DNA of 64,000 bases from JAPPOI01 sp028818055 (GTDB lineage: Bacteria; Pseudomonadota; Alphaproteobacteria; Rhodobacterales; Rhodobacteraceae), in assembly GCA_965267405.1 (NCBI GenBank), contig OZ253954.1, positions 2,790,001 to 2,854,000 of the forward strand, in the 5' to 3' direction. Positions within the stretch are counted from its first letter, which is position 1, and each line of letters opens with the position of its first letter. The notes below the pieces were generated by a model. It saw nothing but the letters and a program-made list of their open reading frames with translations, had not been told where the DNA came from and made no database searches. A program made the position numbers and the translations under genes. Below, piece after piece: positions 49,093-56,038 of the stretch.

Positions 49093-51528
49093 TCACCCAA
49101 TAAGCGGCAAATGTTCCAGCCGGTACAGAGTTCCATGCTTGTCCTTATGCACTTTAGTCAGCACATACCGCCCTTGTTGATGCTCGATTTCTGTTTGGGT
49201 TTCATGCCATTCGCGCACCGTGCCCTCCATCGAACCAAAGTGAAACGTCACTTTTGGCTTGGCCTTCTCCGGGTAGATTACGTCGCCGTCCTCGTAATCG
49301 TATCCCCACTTTTTGATGGCGATTTGCTCGCGCTCCAGAAGCTCATGGACAGACTTGACGCGCTGTTTCGCGAATTCAAAGGGTACCTTTTCGCCCACGT
49401 CGTTTTTGATCTTGTCCGGCGGTGCGTCAGCACTCCATACCCGGAACAGCGTGGGCCTGCGGTGGTGCTCTTCGATCATTGCATCCAGAAGTTCGGTTTC
49501 CGGGCTGTCAGATACTTCCATCCGCGCCCGCAACTTGTCGCGGTTGCCCATGAAGCCACGGATACCGCAGCAGTTGAGAATGCCGCCGATAACACTTGCA
49601 TGAGCTTCGAAACCTCCAAGCGCGGTGCCTTCCCATTTCGGGCAGTCTTTGGCCTTCCAGTATTGCACCAGCGTCAAGAGCGCGTGCATGTAGCGCCCGG
49701 CATTGGCCTGAATGTGTGGGATCAGCGGGACGTACTTGAACGTTGACGGGGGCCGTTCACCGGGGCGTTCCATCTTCGGGTCCAGTTCGATCAACAGCGT
49801 CCGTTCGCGAAGCTGTTCTGACAACTGAGTCCGAATGCCGGTAGTCAGCCACGTCTGCGTCACCCGCGCTTTGACCATGGACGTTTCACCCAGACGCCGC
49901 CCGGTGTACTCGGGGTATGCGGTGATTGCCCCCGCCATTTCATCAGACTCCGTTGTTTCGCCCGCAGGGATGTTATCGAAGAAGGCATATGGTTCGCCGG
50001 AGTCGAAGATCGCGGTCAGGGTCTTCTGTACTTCCGAACGGCTTTCCGGCAGAGACTGAGGCGCAGCCGGTTCCAGTGTGCCGATACAACTTGCAGCACC
50101 CATACACAGAGTCGCCCCGGTACGGGGTTTGTCTTTGGTGGCGAGGTGGTTAGGTGTCGGGCCTTCGATTGCATCGCGCATGATTGGCGTAAGAGCCACA
50201 GACAGAAGATGAGCCAAACTGGGAACCTCTTCGCCTTTCTCAACGGCAGCTTCGATCTCGGCGCGCGTACGCGCGTCCAGTGGCAGGTCTGCAAACAGGT
50301 CTACCAGTTCATCGCGGGCTTCGCGCATTTCTTCGAATGTAGGCACCTCGGGCACCGGCGGAATGGTCACGCCGCGTTTCGGCTGGTGATAGAGGCCGCT
50401 ACCGCTGTGGTAGCCGGGGTCCATTACCAGCGACAGTTCCACTGAATAGGTCGGAAAGGCGGTGATCCGAAACAGCGGCGGATAGCCTTTCAGAGGCATG
50501 TTGAATACGCGATTCACCATCGCGTCGGGCGCAGGAACGTTCTTCACGCCGCCTTTTGGCATGATAGTGATGAAATCAATTTCCTCTTCGATGTGAGCGC
50601 CCTTGAAGCGTGGTTTGTCGATTGCGGCGATACGAATGTTGCCAGTCTCGTCTTCGCGCACCTCGGTCAGGCGTCCGCCGTTCTGGAACCGGCGCGGGGT
50701 GTCGCCTTGGTTCGTCATGACTTCGTAAGCGCCATCAGCGCGCTCGCGGTGACCGAGGTCGCCAAGGTTGCAGACAGGGCGTCCGCCCTTCTTGCGCTTC
50801 GGCGCGGGTTTGGCGTTCTTGCTCGCCTCATTGATGACCTTTTCAGCATCCTTTTTAGGCCAGCCTGCATCTGCCGCGATTTTCTCTTTGAGGGCGAGTT
50901 GCGCCCCCGGTTCTTCCGCAAGCGGATACTTCGACGCCAAAGCAAAGACCTTCTGGTACAGGTCATCCCGACCGATTTGGCGAGGCAGTTTCAGATTGTC
51001 GATTGCCCGGAAGACGGCAGGCCGGTCATCTTTCGGCTTGGTCGCCTTCGGTTTGATGGGCACCGCCCACTCAACTTGAGCTTCCGTGACGCGTTTTGCT
51101 GCCTTCTCATAGGCCTTGCGGGTTTTTTCCGCGCTGTAGCCAAGCTGGGCGCTTGTCCGGCTCAGAAAGTTGTCACGGACGCAGCACGGGCCTTCGATGC
51201 ATTCGAGGAACGTTTGACCCATGTATTCGGCATCCGAAATTCCGAGTTCGGATTGAAGCTCTTCGTATTCGGCGAGTGCTGCGCCGAACATGAGGTCTTC
51301 GACTGTGCGCTGGCGCGCATCCCTTTTAGGAACGGCGCGGCGTTGATGCTTGCAGAACGCGGTTTCGTTCTTCTTGTGGGCAAGCTGCCCCAGTTCCTGA
51401 TTTGCCTCAGCCATCAGCATGGCAGCGTAGTCATCTTGGTATTCTGGAAACAGCAACAGGACGTTGGGTCCGACATATGCCGATCCGTCCGCCAAAGCGG
51501 ATTCATTTTGTGCGTTCAAGGGAGTCAT
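49093..51528 (-). CDS. Large primase/helicase-like replication protein of the island
   Basis: 811 residues, no close family recognised with certainty. Residues about 150-270 are basic and helical; the P-loop-like segment LATKDKPRTGATLCMGAASCIGT (about 485-507) is followed by YAFFDNIPAGE (about 545), which looks like a Walker B/sensor region of superfamily 3-type or related ATPases on mobile elements, and by TWLTTGIRTQLSEQLRERTLLIELDP. The P-loop Lys is replaced by Ala in RTGATLC, so nucleotide hydrolysis is uncertain. A Cys pair lies near 120 (GPCCVRD). The C-terminal 150 residues may be a winged helix. Start ATG 51528 follows CGGAG. It lies beside the iteron array, which it may bind. It is the last gene of the leftward small-gene operon. 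Confidence 0.65.
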   Translation of the reverse strand: MTPLNAQNESALADGSAYVGPNVLLLFPEYQDDYAAMLMAEANQELGQLAHKKNETAFCKHQRRAVPKRDARQRTVEDLMFGAALAEYEELQSELGISDAEYMGQTFLECIEGPCCVRDNFLSRTSAQLGYSAEKTRKAYEKAAKRVTEAQVEWAVPIKPKATKPKDDRPAVFRAIDNLKLPRQIGRDDLYQKVFALASKYPLAEEPGAQLALKEKIAADAGWPKKDAEKVINEASKNAKPAPKRKKGGRPVCNLGDLGHRERADGAYEVMTNQGDTPRRFQNGGRLTEVREDETGNIRIAAIDKPRFKGAHIEEEIDFITIMPKGGVKNVPAPDAMVNRVFNMPLKGYPPLFRITAFPTYSVELSLVMDPGYHSGSGLYHQPKRGVTIPPVPEVPTFEEMREARDELVDLFADLPLDARTRAEIEAAVEKGEEVPSLAHLLSVALTPIMRDAIEGPTPNHLATKDKPRTGATLCMGAASCIGTLEPAAPQSLPESRSEVQKTLTAIFDSGEPYAFFDNIPAGETTESDEMAGAITAYPEYTGRRLGETSMVKARVTQTWLTTGIRTQLSEQLRERTLLIELDPKMERPGERPPSTFKYVPLIPHIQANAGRYMHALLTLVQYWKAKDCPKWEGTALGGFEAHASVIGGILNCCGIRGFMGNRDKLRARMEVSDSPETELLDAMIEEHHRRPTLFRVWSADAPPDKIKNDVGEKVPFEFAKQRVKSVHELLEREQIAIKKWGYDYEDGDVIYPEKAKPKVTFHFGSMEGTVREWHETQTEIEHQQGRYVLTKVHKDKHGTLYRLEHLPLIG

Positions 51529-51884
51529 TCTCCGATTTTGGGAACCGACTTCGCTTGCTTTTTTCTTTGCGAAAGATTAGGTTCCGGGTGTTGTATTTAC
51601 TGGACCTGTCGTCTCATTTCTCCGTGAGACCACCCTTGCCGGGGTGCTGACAGGTCCATTTCTTTTATCACATGCGAATCACTAAGTCACCACCTCTCGG
51701 TCGCGTGACTTTTGTGGATTTGAGATTGTCAAGGCTTTTTCGCGCAAGCTATAGTTTCCACAATGATCACAACCTTGCCTAGAGCCTGCGATTGGCCTGA
51801 AATGGGCATCAATGACGCAGAATTGAGCGCAAACATATAACAGATGATTGCCGATATGCCGAGATACATCACGAAAAATCATGC
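51529..51884. other. 356-bp spacer upstream of the replication gene
   Basis: No gene seen. It contains a stable three-way-junction structure at 51601-51658 and, closer to the replication gene, a shorter GGAACC/GGTTCC pair (51541-51546, 51580-51585). It breaks the otherwise overlapping gene chain, so it probably holds regulation for the replication gene. Confidence 0.5.
51601..51668 (+). ncRNA. Candidate structured RNA: three-way junction with terminal U-run
   Basis: TGGACCTGTC (51601-51610) pairs perfectly with GACAGGTCCA (51649-51658). Inside are two hairpins, GTCTCA/TGAGAC (51611-51616, 51625-51630) and CACCC/GGGTG (51631-51635, 51642-51646). They abut without unpaired joints on one side. 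The plus strand continues TTTCTTTT, as a terminator would. On the minus strand it would instead be a 5' leader of the replication gene. Strand is assigned from the T-run and is uncertain. Confidence 0.5.
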
Positions 51885-52232
51885 TCAATATGTCAGAAAG
51901 CCGACGTCCAGCGCCTGACTGGCCCACAGTTCGCTGTATTGATTGCGTGCCCTAACGGGTGCTGGCCGCATGGCATCGGCGATTGCCGTCTCTGCGTCGA
52001 AGGTTTTGCCCAGCATCCGCCCAATGCGCGTGATTGCCGCCCTCAGATCGGCTTCACTTTTCACCACGTCAAATGACCCGGCTTCGTAGGAAATCAGGTC
52101 CAGCGGGTACGCCCCAAGGTCCCGGAAGGGTGATCCGTTTCCGGTGCAAAGTTTGCCCTCTTTGCTGAGAACAATTGTGGGCGGGTTGTGTCCGCTATCG
52201 AGGCCGCTCTTGCGTACCGATTTACGAGTCAT
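51885..52232 (-). CDS. Hypothetical protein (115 aa), island early operon
   Basis: Not recognised. Basic N-terminus (TRKSVRKSGLD), then a central region with DLISYEAGSFDVVKSEADLRAAITRIGRMLGKTF, probably alpha/beta. It overlaps the upstream gene by 4 bases (ATGA type), so it is translated from the same transcript. It is the last gene of the overlapping series, before the spacer in front of the replication gene. No membrane or signal segment. Confidence 0.65.
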   Translation of the reverse strand: MTRKSVRKSGLDSGHNPPTIVLSKEGKLCTGNGSPFRDLGAYPLDLISYEAGSFDVVKSEADLRAAITRIGRMLGKTFDAETAIADAMRPAPVRARNQYSELWASQALDVGFLTY

Positions 52233-52585
52233 TTGAAACCCTCATTCGCGCGCCGTGCCCGGCGGCGTTGTTCGCGTAGTTTGAGACATTGGGTGCATTC
52301 CGAACCGCGCCGTCCGCCGCGCATCTTTCGCACCGAGTATGCACCGCACTGCGGACAACGCTCGCCAGTGAAGGCAAAGCGCAGCCCGCTAACGCGGGCC
52401 TCATCAATACTGACAATACGGCGCACAAACCGCCCGTCGCTGAAATAGTCGGCTGCGCTGTCATAGTGCTCAGTGAACAGATGGGCCGCGTCAGCGGCGC
52501 TAACTGGCCCGATTGGCAAGCTGGCAGACGAACATTCGTCCGTCAGGATGGATGCAGGCACGGCGAAGGGAAGGCTATTTTTCAT
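52229..52585 (-). CDS. Zinc-ribbon hypothetical protein (118 aa)
   Basis: Not assigned to a family. The C-terminal half has a four-cysteine zinc ribbon (CPQCGAYSVRKMRGG, then ECTQC) followed by a very basic helix (KLREQRRRARRANEG), so nucleic-acid binding is likely. ATG 52585 follows GGGG and overlaps the previous gene by 11 bases. A longer in-frame ORF start at 52675 lies within that gene and is rejected. Part of the coupled leftward operon. Confidence 0.7.
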   Translation of the reverse strand: MKNSLPFAVPASILTDECSSASLPIGPVSAADAAHLFTEHYDSAADYFSDGRFVRRIVSIDEARVSGLRFAFTGERCPQCGAYSVRKMRGGRRGSECTQCLKLREQRRRARRANEGFK

Positions 52586-52904
52586 CGACAACCCCATGGT
52601 CTCCGAAGGAACTGTGAGCATCCAGAAGTTCCCCCAACTTCTGTGCTGCACGCAAAAGCAGTCCGCCGTCGTCAACGGGCTTCACGGGGCCTTTCTGTGC
52701 GCTGTCAGGGTGTTCTGGCGGCAACTCATCAAGCCACTTCGAAAGCTTGTCCAAACCTGAACTGAGCGTCGAGGCTGTCGCTTCCAAATTTCGCAGACGC
52801 GCGTCGATTGTGCGGCTGTCTGCGTCTTCCAAGGCAGCTACACCAGACTTCAATTCTGCCAGTGAGGTTACGCAGACATACGTCAAAGCCTCGATTTGAC
52901 TCAT
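52575..52904 (-). CDS. Coiled-coil hypothetical protein (109 aa)
   Basis: Not recognised. Long amphipathic helix (AALEDADSRTIDARLRNLEATASTLSSGLDKLSKWLDEL, about 23-62, read in parts) with heptad hydrophobics suggests a coiled coil; a short Pro-rich linker and a second helix follow. The start overlaps the upstream gene by 4 bases. No DNA-binding motif seen. Function may be structural or regulatory within the element. Confidence 0.65.
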   Translation of the reverse strand: MSQIEALTYVCVTSLAELKSGVAALEDADSRTIDARLRNLEATASTLSSGLDKLSKWLDELPPEHPDSAQKGPVKPVDDGGLLLRAAQKLGELLDAHSSFGDHGVVDEK

Positions 52905-53383
52905 GGTTCAATGTCCAAGATGCGGCGGGCCAGCCGTTCCACGTCACCTTCATCGGCCGTCCGAACTGCACCCGGATTTTCGACGCGTTGCGATACCCTT
53001 GAATGCCTTCCAACGTGCCGAACAAGGCTTTGCTTGATCGAATTGGCAAGACGGTCAGCCCCGTGTGCCTTCGCTGTCTTCGATGCCTGCAACAAAGCGG
53101 CGGATACTTGGTCCATCAAACGGAGAATGGATTGTGGGTCCGTCGATACCGCAACCGGTGCCGCAGTGTGCGCCTTTTGCTTTGCCAAGTAGGCCCGCCG
53201 CACCTCAGTGCGCTTTGCCATACGGCTGGCCTGAACGCGGGCGCTGTTTGAACGCTCTGGGCGCGGGCCGGGGCGGCTTTCAATGAAGGCGTCTTGGAAT
53301 GTCATCGACTCGAAGACAACAAAGCGGCTGAACGCCTCTTCGTCTTCCCGCGCCATTGGGATTGATCCGTCAATCGCGCTCAT
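52901..53383 (-). CDS. Basic hypothetical protein (160 aa), weak terminase-small-subunit resemblance
   Basis: Not recognised with confidence. Residues about 40-70 are strongly basic (RSNSARVQASRMAKRTEVRRAYLAKQKA) and loosely recall the helix-turn-helix of small terminase subunits, but no packaging genes are nearby. The C-terminal half is helical (DPQSILRLMDQVSAALLQASK). Overlaps the gene upstream by 14 bases and the one downstream by 4. DNA binding is the only function I would suggest. Confidence 0.6.
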   Translation of the reverse strand: MSAIDGSIPMAREDEEAFSRFVVFESMTFQDAFIESRPGPRPERSNSARVQASRMAKRTEVRRAYLAKQKAHTAAPVAVSTDPQSILRLMDQVSAALLQASKTAKAHGADRLANSIKQSLVRHVGRHSRVSQRVENPGAVRTADEGDVERLARRILDIEP

Positions 53384-53552
53384 CTTCGATCACCCGAATG
53401 ATGTGTCCGCGCTCCTCCGATGTGACGAAACTGTAATCGCCACCCGGCCCGGTCCAGAGCCAACCGCCGCGCGGGGCCGGTTCAAACATAGAGCGCGGGT
53501 CCGCGCCGTACCGGCGCAACTCGGCAAGGATACGGTCTGCGACGCCAGTCAT
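53370..53552 (-). CDS. Small hypothetical protein (60 aa)
   Basis: Not recognised. MTGVADRILAELRRYGADPR opens with a helix and leads to a Gly/Trp-rich strand (GGWLWTGPGGDYSFV) and an acidic end. The start codon overlaps the stop of the preceding gene (ATGA) and the end overlaps the next start, which strongly supports translation in spite of its small size. Confidence 0.65.
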   Translation of the reverse strand: MTGVADRILAELRRYGADPRSMFEPAPRGGWLWTGPGGDYSFVTSEERGHIIRVIEDERD

Positions 53553-53812
53553 GACGCTACCGCCCGCGCAGTGGGGCGCGCCAGTTCCCGCAGCTTCGTT
53601 TCTTGCAGCGCCCCAAAATGGCGACTGTGCCGATAGAGGAATGCAACGGCAGCATCCACCGGATAGCCGCGCTCCTGCCATGCAGAGCGGCGTGACCGGA
53701 TAGATTCCGTGGGTGCTTGCGGCCTGCCTGCAACGCGCAGGAATTTGGAGAAGCTGGGCACGTCCACCCCCATGACTTCGGCCATGTCGCCGTTTGAAAC
53801 GTACAGAGTCAC
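53549..53812 (-). CDS. Small hypothetical protein with phage-type helix-turn-helix (87 aa)
   Basis: Not assigned. The opening YVSNGDMAEVMGVDVPSFSKFLRVAGRP has the pattern of a short helix-turn-helix of the terminase-small-subunit/Nu1 kind. A second part (RSRRSAWQERGYPVDAAVAFLYRHSR) matches the 'Y-V-D-A-V-A-FL' closing helix of such domains. Possibly a DNA-recognition protein. Start and stop both overlap neighbours by 4 bases. Confidence 0.65.
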   Translation of the reverse strand: MTLYVSNGDMAEVMGVDVPSFSKFLRVAGRPQAPTESIRSRRSAWQERGYPVDAAVAFLYRHSRHFGALQETKLRELARPTARAVAS

Positions 53813-54327
53813 AGGCCCAATTCCCGCAGACGGACAAGCCGCATCGCCGCCGGAAGGCGTTCCAGTTCTTGGAGTGCGGCGGCTTTCTCAGCCGGGCTAA
53901 GGGGCCGAGGCTTGATTTCGCCGGGGCCGGGCAGGCGCTGGCCCAGTTCGCGGGCACGCTTCATGCGTTCGATCGGCGAGAGCGTATCAAGTTCCGCCTG
54001 CAACGCCGCCTCGGCATCGGCCCTGCGTTTCAGGTCGCCGTCTTCATCGTTGATCGCTTCCATGATCTCGCGATCTTCACGGGCCTTCTGGAAGCTATCC
54101 AGCGCCCCTTCTGCCTCAGACCACCAATCATCGGTGACGCGTTCACCGGTGAGAACGTGCAGCCGTACCGCGCTCAGGCTGTAGGCGTCATCTAACGTCA
54201 TTTGCACACCGCGCTGCGCCGCTTCACCGATGTATTGTGCCGCGATCTCTTGGGCTTTGAACTTGAGGTCTTCGTTGCTTTCGTCGCTCAGCATTTTCTT
54301 GAACGACGACAGATTGTCGATTGCCAT
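53809..54327 (-). CDS. Hypothetical protein (172 aa), first gene of the leftward island operon
   Basis: Not recognised. Mostly helical and charged: SSFKKMLSDESNEDLKFKAQEI, GVQMTLDDAYSLSAVRLHVLTGE, then an Arg/Glu-rich end with two similar segments (LSPIERMKRARELG and LERLPAAMRLVRLRELG). ATG 54327 is used; a longer frame to 54399 has hydrophobic N-terminal codons unlike the rest. The promoter should lie in 54328-54584, facing the PrtN-like gene. Confidence 0.65.
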   Translation of the reverse strand: MAIDNLSSFKKMLSDESNEDLKFKAQEIAAQYIGEAAQRGVQMTLDDAYSLSAVRLHVLTGERVTDDWWSEAEGALDSFQKAREDREIMEAINDEDGDLKRRADAEAALQAELDTLSPIERMKRARELGQRLPGPGEIKPRPLSPAEKAAALQELERLPAAMRLVRLRELGL

Positions 54328-54584
54328 TTTCGTGTATCCGATGTGTGGGAAAACTTTTTTCTTGACACACCATATACCACAAAAACGAATCACTAACAAA
54401 TGTGACGGTCGCGCTTGATTACAATGAATGTTGGTGGGTGTAATTTCCCGCCATGCTAAACAAATGAAGCGAAATCATACACTTAGACAAGATTTATCTT
54501 GACTGATCCGGCGTGGATGTCCTATCTAATCGCCACCGAAACGTAACGCTTGGAGGAAGGACCGTAGGCTTGGGAATGTAGCAG

Positions 54585-54842
54585 TTGAATACGTTGTGGA
54601 TGTTAATGGCCCAGTACGAAGGCCAGCCGGTTATTCCTGTAGATGTGGTCGCGCGTGATCATTTCGGATTGGATCGGCGGGTATTCCTTCGCAAGGTGGA
54701 TGACGGGAGCATTGCGCTGCCGGTGATGCGAATGGAAGAAAGCCAAAAGAGCGCCAAGGGCGTATATTTGCAGGACCTTGCCGAATACATCGACAGGCGG
54801 CGGGCTGACGCCCGCCGGGAGTTCGAGAAGCTACACCATTAA
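54585..54842 (+). CDS. Pyocin activator PrtN-like protein
   Basis: 85 residues matching the PrtN family: MNTLWMLMAQYEGQPVIPVD, then HFGLDRRVFLRKVDDG, and YLQDLAEYIDRRRADA. In Pseudomonas, PrtN activates pyocin genes; relatives sit beside integrases in many proteobacterial islands and may act as a transcription activator or recombination directionality factor. It starts at TTG 54585: the family begins with this Met-Asn-Thr-Leu. It is convergent with the integrase gene, and their stops overlap by 4 bases. Confidence 0.83.
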   Translation: MNTLWMLMAQYEGQPVIPVDVVARDHFGLDRRVFLRKVDDGSIALPVMRMEESQKSAKGVYLQDLAEYIDRRRADARREFEKLHH

Positions 54843-55951
54843 GAAACCGCGTGCCTGTCACTGGCCATGGTGACCACATCCAGCCACTTCCATCCTTCGT
54901 ATTTGTCTCCGATTTGCCGAACATGCGTATAGCGGTCCAGACTTGCCATTGATCGGTGCCCCGTCACAGCCATTAGCTGCGGAACCGTCCGTCCAATCTC
55001 GGCCAAACGGCTTGCCCCTTCATGGCGCAGATCATGGAAGTGCAGGTCTTCGATGCCCAGAACCGCACAAGCTTCGGTGAAGCGGCGGCTTACCGTGTCG
55101 CTATTGAAGGGGAAGATGCGATCTTTCTTGTGGGGCATTGCGGCTATGATCGAAGCGCAGGGGTCTGGCAGTTCCACTACCGTATCTCTGCCGCCCTTAT
55201 CGCCGGGGTTCTTCATCTTACGCACCATAACGCGCTTGGCGTCGGGGTCGTATTCCTCCCAAGTGATCCGACAAATCTCCGCCTGACGGCGGGTGCTGAA
55301 AATCGCGAAAGCAACGATCCGATGCATGGGAATACAACGCGGATCGTGTTCGGAGGCCCGGACAAAGTGCGCCATGATTTTATCAAGTTCGGCGAGGGTA
55401 GGGCGGCGGTCACGCTCTTCGGAGCGCTTCGCAATGCCAGCGTGCTTGATAGCAATCATGGCGTCTTCCATAGCCTGCCGGTCCAGTTGAAAGCCCCAGA
55501 GGGCAGGGGCGTGTGTGAAGACGGCGGAAAGGTGCGACAAGTAGTTCATAACCGTTGCGGGTGAGCCAACACCGGGGCGCTGGTGAAGTTCGCGGGCGAA
55601 GGCTACTATGTCTGGTGCTGTGATCCTGTCGCAGCGCATTTCTGCGATTGGGTATTCGTTTCGAATGGTCCGCAAGACTTGAGCTTTGGTCCCGCCAATC
55701 TCACGCATGGACTCGTCCACATATTTGTCTATGGCATCGCCAAGGGTGACACGCATTTCACTGCGCTTCTTGGGAGTGCGTCCGGCAGCAATCTCGGCGT
55801 CAATCTCACTCTCGCGTTTCTTCGCCCATGCTTCGGCGGTCTTGCGTTTGTCAAAGGTCTTCGATTCCTGATATGCAGGGTTTCGTCGCACAATCTGCGC
55901 CGTCACGCTGGTTTTGCCGCTCTTCAATGTACGTTCTCTGAAAGTGGCCAT
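54839..55951 (-). CDS. int: Tyrosine recombinase/phage integrase of the dusA-targeting type
   Basis: 370 residues: N-terminal arm-binding part (about 1-60), SAM-like core-binding domain (about 65-165), and catalytic domain. Catalytic residues: R221 or R222 in FSTRRQAEI, HDLRH (H306, R309, H310), H332 in GHRS and the nucleophile Y341 in DRYTHVR. All are present, so it should be active. It lies 88 bases from dusA, facing away from it. Arm-type repeats sit between its start and dusA. Targeting of dusA is inferred from the junctions at 41938 and 56117. Confidence 0.93.
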   Translation of the reverse strand: MATFRERTLKSGKTSVTAQIVRRNPAYQESKTFDKRKTAEAWAKKRESEIDAEIAAGRTPKKRSEMRVTLGDAIDKYVDESMREIGGTKAQVLRTIRNEYPIAEMRCDRITAPDIVAFARELHQRPGVGSPATVMNYLSHLSAVFTHAPALWGFQLDRQAMEDAMIAIKHAGIAKRSEERDRRPTLAELDKIMAHFVRASEHDPRCIPMHRIVAFAIFSTRRQAEICRITWEEYDPDAKRVMVRKMKNPGDKGGRDTVVELPDPCASIIAAMPHKKDRIFPFNSDTVSRRFTEACAVLGIEDLHFHDLRHEGASRLAEIGRTVPQLMAVTGHRSMASLDRYTHVRQIGDKYEGWKWLDVVTMASDRHAVS

Positions 55952-55955
55952 TCTG

Positions 55956-55994
55956 GTATGACTCCTGATAATCTCGTATGACTCTGAGTCATAC
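55956..55994. promoter_or_regulatory. Right-end integrase arm-type repeats
   Basis: GTATGACTC at 55956-55964, then GTATGACTCTGAGTCATAC (55976-55994), which is a perfect palindrome with one central base. The direct copies start 20 bases apart. The half-site GAGTCATAC recurs at the opposite end of the island (42012-42020). They overlap the integrase promoter, so integrase may control its own expression. Confidence 0.6.
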
Positions 55995-56038
55995 CATATG
56001 TCAAAACAGGCCGAAATAGGGCAAAATCATACGGAATC

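Noticed and set aside
52901..53383. Naming the gene as terminase small subunit
   Set aside because: Only a basic helix recalls that family and no packaging genes are in the element.
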